In this document: in pieces, positions 8,455 through 17,500 of the stretch | Layout: each line of letters begins with the position of its first letter | Position numbering within the stretch: the first letter of the stretch is position 1 | Assembly (NCBI GenBank): GCA_964393405.1 | Contig: CAYMTR010000031.1 | Location: forward strand, 1 to 38,133 | Direction: 5' to 3' | Source of the DNA: CAYMTR01 sp964393405 | Lineage (GTDB): Bacteria > Bacteroidota > Bacteroidia > Bacteroidales > Prolixibacteraceae | DNA length: 38,133 nt | Notes under the pieces: generated by a model | Databases searched by the model: none | Told to the model about the DNA's origin: nothing | The model's input: the letters and a program-made list of their open reading frames with translations, nothing else | Position numbers and translations under genes: made by a program

Positions 8455-9741
8455 ACCGTATACATCATCAAAGAAGGTAACCCGGTTATCAATAACAACT
8501 GCCGGAGAGTAAATAATGAAAACCTGAACTTTTTGGGGTAAATCTAATTCAGCTGATTCAGTATCTTTCTTTCCTTTGATTAACTCTTCCACATCGAGTT
8601 TACCTCTTAACAATCTTTCAGCAAGAATTATGGGATTTTCTAAACGGATACATCCATGACTTAAATACCTATACTCTTTATTGAATGCGCTTTGATTACT
8701 GGTTGAATGTAAAAAAATACTGTAAGGGTTATTCAAATTAAACTTAAGAACACCCAAAGAATTTTTTGCACCTGTAGCCTGACGGAAAAAGAAGGGAAAG
8801 TTTCGTTCGGTATAATCTTCCCAGTTCAAATCCGAATCATCAATTGTAGCACCTTTCGCATCGACAACAAAGAGGTTGCTTTGTTCAAGATAAATCTCAT
8901 TTTTCTTCACTTTTGGTAATATCTCTTTTACGGCAATTGAGTGAGGAACATTCCAAAAAGGGAAAGTAACAATAGTAGTAATATGAGAAGCAATGGTTGG
9001 AGTTGGTGATTTTTTTCTTCCAACAACAGTCTTCATTTTAAGGGCAAGCAATCCGTCAGAGAAATATTTAGCCTCTGTCTCCGGAATATTCACAAAAACG
9101 TATTCTTTTTGATTATTTATTGAAAGAAATCGCTGATAGTTAATTGCATGCAAAACGGCTTTATATTTCAGGGTATCGTTAACCGATAAAGAATCATTCA
9201 GATATTTCTTTAAGGTCAGATAATCAGGATTTTTACATTCAATACGTGAAATAAAAACAGAAGCACTTTTAGTTTTTTTAGAATTCAGCAATTGATTTAT
9301 ATATAACGAATCATGGGGGATACTAACTTCATCGAAGTCAAACTTGACACTCCCCTGCTGCAGATTTTTAATAAAGTTTAATACTAAACCTGTTAACAGT
9401 TGATCGGTGTTATTTCTTAATCTATTGTCATTAATGTTTTTATTCGACAGATCAACGCGAATCTTTTCAATTTGGTTTTTATCCGAACTCAAACCGAACC
9501 TTTCTGCCGATTCAATTATGGTAAGCCATTCATTTGCTTTTTTCAGACTTTTTTTAGATGAATACCAAAATTCATATCCATGGTTTAGGGCGTAGAATTT
9601 CTGGACTATTGTATCTGGGGATGTTATAAGCATAGGCAAGGTTTTCTTTTCGCAACTGCCTATAGTAAATAAAATAATCGGAATAAGAGCCAAGCAAATA
9701 ATGACTGATAATATCACTGATGAAAATAAACGCTTACGCAT
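8443..9741 (-). CDS. L,D-transpeptidase, YcbB/LdtD-like, lipoprotein form
   Basis: 432 residues. A basic start (MRKRLF), a hydrophobic segment and FTIGSC give a likely lipoprotein signal with Cys30 lipidated. A helical N-terminal region (about 40-240) resembles the scaffold part of the large YcbB-type enzymes. The YkuD catalytic domain follows at about 240-375: PHSIAVKEILP, YSIFLHSTSNQSAFN, then SHGCIRLENP with catalytic Cys364 and His362. Such enzymes form 3-3 crosslinks in peptidoglycan or attach proteins to it. A C-terminal tail (VQVFIIYSPAVVIDNRVTFFDDVYG) is typical of the YcbB subgroup. It follows mlaD by 30 bases and could be the last gene of the mla operon. It converges on and overlaps the YkuD_2 gene by 12 bases. 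Confidence 0.87.
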   Translation of the reverse strand: MRKRLFSSVILSVIICLALIPIILFTIGSCEKKTLPMLITSPDTIVQKFYALNHGYEFWYSSKKSLKKANEWLTIIESAERFGLSSDKNQIEKIRVDLSNKNINDNRLRNNTDQLLTGLVLNFIKNLQQGSVKFDFDEVSIPHDSLYINQLLNSKKTKSASVFISRIECKNPDYLTLKKYLNDSLSVNDTLKYKAVLHAINYQRFLSINNQKEYVFVNIPETEAKYFSDGLLALKMKTVVGRKKSPTPTIASHITTIVTFPFWNVPHSIAVKEILPKVKKNEIYLEQSNLFVVDAKGATIDDSDLNWEDYTERNFPFFFRQATGAKNSLGVLKFNLNNPYSIFLHSTSNQSAFNKEYRYLSHGCIRLENPIILAERLLRGKLDVEELIKGKKDTESAELDLPQKVQVFIIYSPAVVIDNRVTFFDDVYGLIK

Positions 9742-9771
9742 AATAGTCTTAATATTAATTGCTTATTGTTT

Positions 9772-10488
9772 TTATTGTTTTGCATCTTCTAATGCTTTTG
9801 CCTTTTTTGCAGCAGCCTTTTTTGCTTTTCTGGTAAAATACCCCTTCAGAAGAAAATTATCCTTTGCTGCATCCATACTTTCATCCAGACTCTTGCTACT
9901 ACTTCTCAGGTTAATAATAGTCTTATCTATGTTTCTGGCAATGGTTGTATCCTGAATCAATTTTCCAAGCGTACCCTTCCCTGAATTTATATTAATCATT
10001 ATTTCGGCCAGTTGATCAGTAATAATCTCTGCATTTTCAGCTGTAATAAGCAAACTAGCCATAATTGCATCAGTTTCTATAGGCTCTATGGCCTCAATTT
10101 TTTGTCCATCCTTTACTAACGGAGAGTCATAACTACCCTGAGTAATAACCACAATACGGTCTCCAATAATGCCTTCTGTACCAATTGTTGCCTGGCAATC
10201 ATCTCTAATAAATTGCTGAACGCTTTTATTGACAAGAAGATCAACAGTCACCATAGTATCGTTAATAATATTAATGTTGTCGACAGTTCCAACAGTAATT
10301 CCGGCGAAACGAATATTACTGCCAACTTCTAGTCCGCTTACATTATTAAAATCGGAAGAAAGTTTAAATACCGGATTAAATAAGTTTTTTTGTTTTCCAA
10401 GTATAAACAAGGCTATCAAAAATATTCCCACTCCTACGGCAATAAACAATCCTAACCGAGCTTTGAATTTGGGTGTATGTGCTTCCAT
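9772..10488 (-). CDS. mlaD: MlaD family (MCE) lipid-transport protein
   Basis: 238 residues. A short cytoplasmic start is followed by one membrane anchor (ARLGLFIAVGVGIFLIALFI), then a single MCE domain (about 38-115: LSSDFNNVSGLEVGSNIRFAG, ITVGTVDNI, GDRIVVITQG). A helical region (LLITAENAEIITDQLAEIM) follows, and the C-terminus is lysine/alanine-rich (KAKKAAAKKAKALEDAKQ). MlaD hexamers form the periplasmic channel of the Mla lipid ABC transporter that moves phospholipids between inner and outer membrane. The gene follows mlaF by 22 bases in the canonical order E-F-D. MlaA, MlaB and MlaC are not in this window; Bacteroidota often have only the E-F-D core at one locus. Confidence 0.88.
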   Translation of the reverse strand: MEAHTPKFKARLGLFIAVGVGIFLIALFILGKQKNLFNPVFKLSSDFNNVSGLEVGSNIRFAGITVGTVDNINIINDTMVTVDLLVNKSVQQFIRDDCQATIGTEGIIGDRIVVITQGSYDSPLVKDGQKIEAIEPIETDAIMASLLITAENAEIITDQLAEIMININSGKGTLGKLIQDTTIARNIDKTIINLRSSSKSLDESMDAAKDNFLLKGYFTRKAKKAAAKKAKALEDAKQ

Positions 10489-10510
10489 TATTTTAAGTTT
10501 TTAATTTTTA

Positions 10511-11296
10511 TTATTTTTTAAAATCACTCTTAAAGAATGACTTAATCAACTTATCATCTGACTTTTCAAACTCATCAATTGTTCCTTCTTTATAAACTTC
10601 TCCATCTTGTAGCATAACAAGACGATCAGCTGTAGCGCGAGCACATTCAATATCGTGAGTTATAATAATCGAAGAGGTTTTATATTTCTTCTGGACTTCG
10701 TTAATGAGCAAGCTTATTTCATCAGAAGTAACAGGATCGAGACCTGTGGTAGGTTCGTCGTACAACATGATCATTGGATCAACAATGATAGTACGTGCCA
10801 GACTAATCCTTTTCCTCATTCCTCCGGATAATTGCGATGGCATTTTATATAAGGCATCAGAAAGACCAACTTGCTCAAGTACCTCAGCAATTTTTTCGTC
10901 AATCACTTTTTGCGTAATCTGTTTTTTTATTCGGCGCATCGGAAATTCAAGATTTTGCTTTACGTTCATTGAATCATAAAGAGCTCCGCTCTGAAAAAGG
11001 AAACCAATTTTCTGTCTTATTATAGCCAAGTCCTTCCTGTTTAAAGTACTTACATCTTCACCCAGCACTTTGATTGATCCTTCATCGAGCTTTAGCAAGC
11101 GAACGATGCATTTTATCAGAACTGATTTACCTGAGCCTGATTTTCCAAGTACCACAAGATTTTCACCCTTTAAAAGCTTTAGTGACACATCTTTTAATAC
11201 TTCTTGTTTACCAAAGCCCTTTCTAAGGTTACTAATATTTATAACCTCTTCCACAGTACTTTTTTCAGCAATTGATATATCTTTTACTTGTTCCAT
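10511..11296 (-). CDS. mlaF: MlaF family ABC transporter ATPase
   Basis: 261 residues with every expected ABC motif: Walker A GKSGSGKS (51-58), Q-loop Gln102 (FLFQSG), signature LSGGM (156-160), Walker B IMLYDEPTTGLDP (Asp180, Glu181) and switch His214 (IITHD). The sequence LFQSGALYDSMNVKQNLEFP is typical of the Mla/Ttg2A subfamily. It drives lipid movement by the MlaE permease at the inner membrane. The gene starts 9 bases after the mlaE stop and precedes mlaD, so the three genes form one operon. Confidence 0.93.
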   Translation of the reverse strand: MEQVKDISIAEKSTVEEVINISNLRKGFGKQEVLKDVSLKLLKGENLVVLGKSGSGKSVLIKCIVRLLKLDEGSIKVLGEDVSTLNRKDLAIIRQKIGFLFQSGALYDSMNVKQNLEFPMRRIKKQITQKVIDEKIAEVLEQVGLSDALYKMPSQLSGGMRKRISLARTIIVDPMIMLYDEPTTGLDPVTSDEISLLINEVQKKYKTSSIIITHDIECARATADRLVMLQDGEVYKEGTIDEFEKSDDKLIKSFFKSDFKK

Positions 11297-11305
11297 TTTC
11301 TTCGT

Positions 11306-12145
11306 TTATACCAGCATATCAGTTATTTGAACGGCTATCATATCAACAATGATAACTAATAATGAAGCTAAAACTACAGCTGAGTTAGCAGCAACACCTA
11401 CACTCTCAGTTCCTCTGCCGGCAGTATAACCTTTGTAACAACCTACAATGCCAATTACGGCACCAAAGAAGAATGTTTTTATAAAAGCAGGCAGAAAATC
11501 AATTATTGAGAAAAACTTAAATGCCTGAGATGTGAATAGAATAAAAGTTACATCACCTTTAATGTTTGCACCGGCCCAACTTCCCAGAATACCAAACGCA
11601 TCGGCATATAACACCAATAATGGCAACATAAGAATTGCAGCCCAAACCCTTGTTACAACCAAAAACCTCATTGGATTTGTAGATGAAACTTCCATGGCAT
11701 CAATCTGCTCACTTACTTTCATAGAGCCTAATTCTGCACCCATACCTGAGCCAATCTTTCCGGCACAAATAAGAGCTGTTATAACCGGTCCTATCTCACG
11801 TATCAGCGAAATAGCTACCATTCCCGGGAGCAAGGAAACTGCACCAAATTCATCAAGAACGGGGCGCGATTGAATGGTAAGCACCAGACCCATAATAGCT
11901 CCGGTGATTGCGATAAGCGGTAATGATTTATACCCTATTTGAAAACACTGCCTTAAAAATTCTTTGAATTCAAAATCACGAGAGAATGTTTCTTTAAGTG
12001 TGCGGGATATAAATAAAAAGAAATTGGCTAATTCAACTAAAAAAACATTTGCTTTTTCAGTTCTGTCAAAAGTCTTTTCACCGAGTTTTTCAGTTATACT
12101 CTTCAAATTCGGTATTACTTTAGCAATTGGATTTGTTATTCTCAT
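11306..12145 (-). CDS. mlaE: MlaE family ABC transporter permease
   Basis: 279 residues with a cytoplasmic N-terminal helix and about five or six membrane segments. The family signature is clear: LPGMVAISLIREIGPVITAL, ICAGKIGSGMGAELGSM and SEQIDAMEVSSTNPMRFLV. The C-terminal half holds YKGYTAGRGTESVGVAANSAVV, also typical. It is the inner-membrane permease of the phospholipid transporter with MlaF and MlaD. It is the first gene of the operon; promoter site G (TTTTGTAACGCT, 18 bases, CATCTTTAT) lies 50 bases upstream of the ATG in the 124-base space after tamL. Confidence 0.93.
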   Translation of the reverse strand: MRITNPIAKVIPNLKSITEKLGEKTFDRTEKANVFLVELANFFLFISRTLKETFSRDFEFKEFLRQCFQIGYKSLPLIAITGAIMGLVLTIQSRPVLDEFGAVSLLPGMVAISLIREIGPVITALICAGKIGSGMGAELGSMKVSEQIDAMEVSSTNPMRFLVVTRVWAAILMLPLLVLYADAFGILGSWAGANIKGDVTFILFTSQAFKFFSIIDFLPAFIKTFFFGAVIGIVGCYKGYTAGRGTESVGVAANSAVVLASLLVIIVDMIAVQITDMLV

Positions 12146-12195
12146 AGTGAAAAAAATCTTTTAAATATTTACAATTTTTGAAATATTTCCACTAT

Positions 12196-12234
12196 ATAAA
12201 GATGGGAGAATCAGAGCATGAAAGCGTTACAAAA
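12196..12234 (-). promoter_or_regulatory. Shared stress promoter motif, site G (mlaEFD)
   Basis: TTTTGTAACGCT, 18 bases, CATCTTTAT on the minus strand, 50 bases before the mlaE ATG. It matches site A at 10 of 12 and 6 of 9 bases with the same spacing. It sits in the only intergenic space between tamL and mlaE. Confidence 0.5.
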
Positions 12235-12269
12235 TTTTAGAAAAGTATTGTATTATTCACAGATATCGT

Positions 12270-14567
12270 TTAGAATGGATACCCAATTGCCACGTTCAGG
12301 ATTAAATTTTCTTTATTCCATGAAGAATTTCCGAAGTCTATTTGATCAATAACCCAATGATTGTTCTCTTCAATCCATGGTTTTCTCATAGGAATTGCCA
12401 GATCAAAGCGAAGTATAAAAAACGAGACATCAATCCTCAGTCCTAGGCCTGCTCCAACAGCTATCTGATCGGCAAACCCTGAAAACGTGAATGGTGTACC
12501 GGCATCAGCAGGATTTGACATTAGCAGCCACACATTTCCTGCGTCAACAAAGACAGCCCCTTTAAAAAAATTATAGATAGTGAAACGATATTCAGCATTC
12601 ATTTCTAATTTCAGGTCACCGCCCATTTGCAAGAAGCCCTTATTACCTGTATCCTGAAAGAAGTTTCCCGGGCCAACAGAATTAATTTGAAAGGCACGGA
12701 TACTATTTGGTCCCCCACTGAAGAATTGTTTTGTGTAAGGTAAGATTGAGGAATTCCCATACGGTTTGGCTACACCAGCAAAAACACGCATTGCCAGTTT
12801 ATTCTTGCTTTTAAGATTGTAAAACATCCTGCCTTCGACACTTAGTTTTGCAAATTGGGAATAGACAGAACCAGCTACTTTTGCTGGGTTTACGCTTGAA
12901 ATCGGATGCCCACCAATCAAGGTAGCCAAAGAAAGAGCATTCCCTGCCACCTCAGATTTCAGTTGAATAAAAGATTGTATCTTTTTGCCCTGGATCATCT
13001 GTTCGTTATAAGTATATGAATAGCTTGCTCCTGCGATAAACTGCTCTTCGTAACTTTTTTTCAGGAACGGGTTCGACTCCAGTAATTCAGTGAATTTTGT
13101 TGATTTATTTTTTATCGATGAATAGCTGATATCGATAGGGTTAAGCTCATGTTCATTTCTGATATCATCTTTCCACTTATAACCATAGGCAAACTTTAAA
13201 GTGCTCATATCAAAATAACTAACCTTCTTTAAATAATTAAAAGAAAGTAAAAAGCTTGTCTTGGGAATATAGATACTGTTTATTTTCTTGAGTTTGAAAG
13301 GCACAATGAAACGTGGGAATGTAAGTTCAAGTTGTGGATTATAAGAATAAGAATACAAGTTTTTATCATTTCCACTAAACTGAGCTTCATAAGTTCCCGC
13401 TAAATTAAGGTTAAGCAATTCACCGCCCTTAAAGGAATTTCTGTTAAGTAAACTTAAATTCATGCGGGGACCCGTATAATTGTTGGATTTAGAAACCACA
13501 TCCATCTCAGCCCTAAAAGAATATTTCGACATAGGAGTCATTAATATCTCAACATCAATTAATCCTGAACGGGAGCCTCCGCTTTCAGTAAAATTCACTT
13601 GAACCAATTTGAAGTAACCCATTGACATTAAGCAGTTCAGTGTAGTAGAATAATTCAACCATGAGAAGACATCCCCCTTCCTTAAGAAAACCAATTGAGA
13701 AATCACTTTTGGTTTTACCTTCATCCGTTCTTTATTTCCAAGAAAAACAATGTTTTCATAAACTACAGAGTCTCTGGAAGCGCGTGAGCCCCTCTCTTTC
13801 AATGAATAGTTCTGATTGACAAAAACATTATTGATACGATATACGCTTAGTGCCTTTTTTTCAATGCTATCTTTTAATGTAAGTACAAATGATACAGTTT
13901 GATTCACGTTTGAAGTGTCGGCTTTAAACAGCAAATAATTGGGGTCAAAATAGTAGTAACCTTTATTTTTTAGTATTGCGTCAATTCTCATCCGCTCATT
14001 TTTCAGTAGGTTAAGATTATAATCCTGTCCGGGTTTTATAAGAGACTTATCTTTTTCTGCAATTATCAGGCTACTTAAACTATCGTCTGAAATATCATAG
14101 ATTAATTCTTTAATGGTATAAGGTTTATGTACTTGTATTGAGTAAACAATCTTGCCTGTATATTTCTTTTCTACGATTTCCGATTGAGTATAACTTTTAA
14201 ATATACCCATATTAAAAAGCCTTGCATCAATGATATCTGAAACAACACCAGGTTTAACATTGCTCAAAAGAACGGGTGCTTCGCCTTTCTTCTTTAGCCA
14301 CTTTTGGAATTTTGTTTTAGGATTTTCTCCTGAGGCATTATACATTATCAACTTAGGACGCATACCAAAGAACGATTTATTTGGTTGGGGACGAATGGCA
14401 TCTTCAACCTCGTTTTTAATCACTTGCTTATTAATTTTTTCGGAAGATTCTAATTTAATATCAGCACCAACATAAAGCTTTTCGCCATAAGGCAAATGCC
14501 TTGTGCCGCTGCATGCTGCTAAAAACAAGCACTCTATAATCAATATGAAATATTTAACGCCTTTCAT
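12270..14567 (-). CDS. tamL: TamL: Omp85/BamA-family outer-membrane lipoprotein
   Basis: 765 residues. The start MKGVKYFILIIECLFLAAC is a lipoprotein signal with Cys19, followed by SGTRHLPYGEKLYVGADIKLES, a hallmark start of the Bacteroidota TamL proteins. POTRA-like domains occupy about 30-330 (RPQPNKSFFGMRPKL, FLRKGDVFSWLNYSTTLNCL). The C-terminal half is a 16-strand Omp85 barrel ending NLILNVAIGYPF. The loop-6 region reads GGPNSIRAFQINSVGPG, a variant of the usual VRGF/Y motif with Ala in place of Gly. With TamB it forms the translocation and assembly module that inserts some outer-membrane proteins and probably takes part in lipid transport. It starts 11 bases after the tamB stop, so the two are co-transcribed. 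Confidence 0.9.
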   Translation of the reverse strand: MKGVKYFILIIECLFLAACSGTRHLPYGEKLYVGADIKLESSEKINKQVIKNEVEDAIRPQPNKSFFGMRPKLIMYNASGENPKTKFQKWLKKKGEAPVLLSNVKPGVVSDIIDARLFNMGIFKSYTQSEIVEKKYTGKIVYSIQVHKPYTIKELIYDISDDSLSSLIIAEKDKSLIKPGQDYNLNLLKNERMRIDAILKNKGYYYFDPNYLLFKADTSNVNQTVSFVLTLKDSIEKKALSVYRINNVFVNQNYSLKERGSRASRDSVVYENIVFLGNKERMKVKPKVISQLVFLRKGDVFSWLNYSTTLNCLMSMGYFKLVQVNFTESGGSRSGLIDVEILMTPMSKYSFRAEMDVVSKSNNYTGPRMNLSLLNRNSFKGGELLNLNLAGTYEAQFSGNDKNLYSYSYNPQLELTFPRFIVPFKLKKINSIYIPKTSFLLSFNYLKKVSYFDMSTLKFAYGYKWKDDIRNEHELNPIDISYSSIKNKSTKFTELLESNPFLKKSYEEQFIAGASYSYTYNEQMIQGKKIQSFIQLKSEVAGNALSLATLIGGHPISSVNPAKVAGSVYSQFAKLSVEGRMFYNLKSKNKLAMRVFAGVAKPYGNSSILPYTKQFFSGGPNSIRAFQINSVGPGNFFQDTGNKGFLQMGGDLKLEMNAEYRFTIYNFFKGAVFVDAGNVWLLMSNPADAGTPFTFSGFADQIAVGAGLGLRIDVSFFILRFDLAIPMRKPWIEENNHWVIDQIDFGNSSWNKENLILNVAIGYPF

Positions 14568-14578
14568 AAAAAGATGTA

Positions 14579-17500
14579 TTAATTATCCTTCTCCGTGGGC
14601 TTTGGAGCTCTAACCCTTTTCCTATTTGATTTGAAAAACCTTTTCCAGTTATTAAAATCGCGTACATATGCAATGCCAACACCAGTTTCCACCAGCTGAC
14701 CTTCTATTGCCCCTTCGTATTGATTATGCCGGAATCCTTTAAGGCGCAAACTGCCATCTTTGTTAAGCTTGTATTCCAGAGTAATATCGCTGGTAATGTC
14801 GCTTGCAGAATTTTTCTTAGCCATATCGCCCTCAACATCAACAGTGCCACCAAGCTGAACTGATAAGCGTTCATTAAACAGTTGTTTTTTCATGCCAATT
14901 TCAACCTGTGTCCGACCTTTGGCTTGTCCAGATTGATAGTCATCATACGATTGAATATCGAAATTCATTTCAATACCGGGGATCATTTTTGAGCTCAACT
15001 GGTTTAATTGAGTTGATAAAAATTTACCTACGGTGGAACGGATCAACGTTGAAGCACCGCCCATTTCAGCCTGGAATGGATTTTTCTGAACAAACCTACC
15101 CAGAACCAATAAGGCAAATACCTGCTTGTTAAGAGAAGAAGGATCTTCATTCAGAAGAGTTAATTTTTGGTTTACAGATCCACCCAGAATTCCTTTTTCA
15201 TCAGGAGGCAATTGAATTTCGAAGCTTATTTCGGGTTGCAATATCTTCCCCCTGAGTTTTAATAGAACTATAAACTGATATCGCTGCATATATTGACCTT
15301 CATCCTCATCGCTCAATCCCGATATTTGATCAGCAACAAGATCGAATGGAGAAGCCCAAACCAAGTATTTTGCGTTGATAGATATTTCAGCATCCAGGGG
15401 ATCACCGTTCCAGATAATTGAACTTCCTGCATCAATATCAAATCTCTTTTTAATAATCGATTCTAATGAGACCAGGTAACTGCCTTCGCTAAGATTATAT
15501 GCACCTGACAAGCTCATTCTGCCACTTTGATTCATTGTAAAACTTAAAGCTGCCTCACCTTTTACTACCAATGAGTCGGTGGAGGCAGGATCCATCAATA
15601 AACGGAGTGTTGCCTCTTTATCAATTTCAATTATAGCCCCGATATCAAATTTCGTTATACCTGATTTTTGAGTTTCAGTTTTAACGTTTCGAGATAAAAT
15701 TGGGTTGAGCTTAGTTGCTGATTCAAATTCAACTACATCTTCTCCTTTGTCAGTTGTTAATCTGTCTTCAGGAACAACAAAAGTAAAGTTTGAACCTTCC
15801 TTTAATTTCAAGCGTGCTTTTACAACAGGCAATGATATTGGGCCAGTTACATCTATTTTACTATCGATAATCATTTTTCCGAAAAAATCCTTACTATCAT
15901 CACTTGAAGTATTGAAAAGCAAAAAATCTTTTGTAGTAATGTTAAATGCAAATTTGAAGTCACTAAACTGATTCATCTTAACTGCTCCGTTAAGTATAGC
16001 CAAGTTTTGAGCCGGATCAGAAACAGTAAAGTTATTGAAGTAAATCCCGTCGTTTTTCAGTTCAATTGTCTCGTTTTTCAGTTCAATTAGGTTATTAATA
16101 AAAGCAGGTTTTATAATCGCATTATTGAAAATTAATTGTCCGGTAATTCCTGGCTTATCAGTATTCCCAATTACCATGAAATCACCGTTTAGCATTCCTG
16201 ACGCTTCTGTTATTTGTCCCATTGAAAAAGCTTCAAGCGTTTTCATTGAAAGTTTTTGAATTTCAGTTTTAATGTTTACAGAGTTGTCGCCTCCTTTAGG
16301 GGCGAAATAGCCCTTAGAAGTAAGATTGTTATCTACACCAGAAAGAATTATATCAAAATTAAATCGTTCTCCGGAAGCATTTTCTGCTTTTAACGATAAA
16401 TTACCGATAGGAATATTCCGCACAAATAAGTCCTTAATAGTAGCATCTGCAATTATTCCCTTCGAATTGTCGACTTGCTTAAGTAATATTTCTCCATCGA
16501 CAATCCCCTGTACCAAAGCAGAATCTTTCGTAAAAATTCCTGAAATATCAAAGAGATTAAAATCTTTAATGTTTATTTTCAGATCTTCGTTGAAATGATC
16601 GTTTACCGATTCAATACTTAACTGGCTTTTGGTATTGTTCAGAAACAGATGATGAACCAAAAATCCCTGTTTACTGAATTCGATATAATTATCAGCAGCA
16701 ATATCCCATTTCTTGTTCATTAGATAGAATTCAGCAGGGTCTAATGTAAGTTTGTAATTTGAAGATTCCTTTATCAGGTGTGATCGGAGTAAAAGCTTCT
16801 TGTATTTTTTCCCGTCAATAGAGGAGATTGAAGTAGATATTTTATTGTTGGCAATATTTCCATCTATTAAAAGATTATCAAGACTAACTTGGGAGTTCGA
16901 AATATTACGAGTAGAAATTTTAAAATTCAAAGCTGAATTATCAGAAGAAGCAAGAATGTCAAAATCCTTTATCTCCGTTGTTCCGTAAACAATTTTCTCA
17001 ATTGATGCATTCAATTTCAGATCATTCTTTTCGCTATCGAAACTTCCTGTAATAATTCCGGGAATAAACTCATTCAAATCAGGAAATAAAAATTCACTAA
17101 AAATTGGATGATTGTGAAGTTTTATTTCGAAGTTAAATTTTGAATGTTCACTTTTTGCTAATTGTGTAATAGAATCGGAAATTGGAAAATAGTTATTAAT
17201 GAACTGTTTAAGCACTAATGGAAGAGCTTCAGGAGAAATTGTCCCTGAGTATTTAATTCCAATTAGCGGGCTGTTGATGGTGAATTCACTTCTTTCTGGC
17301 TCATTTACCGATGCTGAAAGAAGGGATTCAAGCCTATATGTTTTGTTATTGTGGACAATAATAATGTCGCTGACACCTGCTGTACCGTTAATTTTATTCA
17401 CAACACCCTTTAAATTGGCTTCAGCAATAAAACTAACGCCAACATTATCATCTACAATATGAAGTTTCTGAAGATCAGCTCCATTCACATTGAGGCGAAA

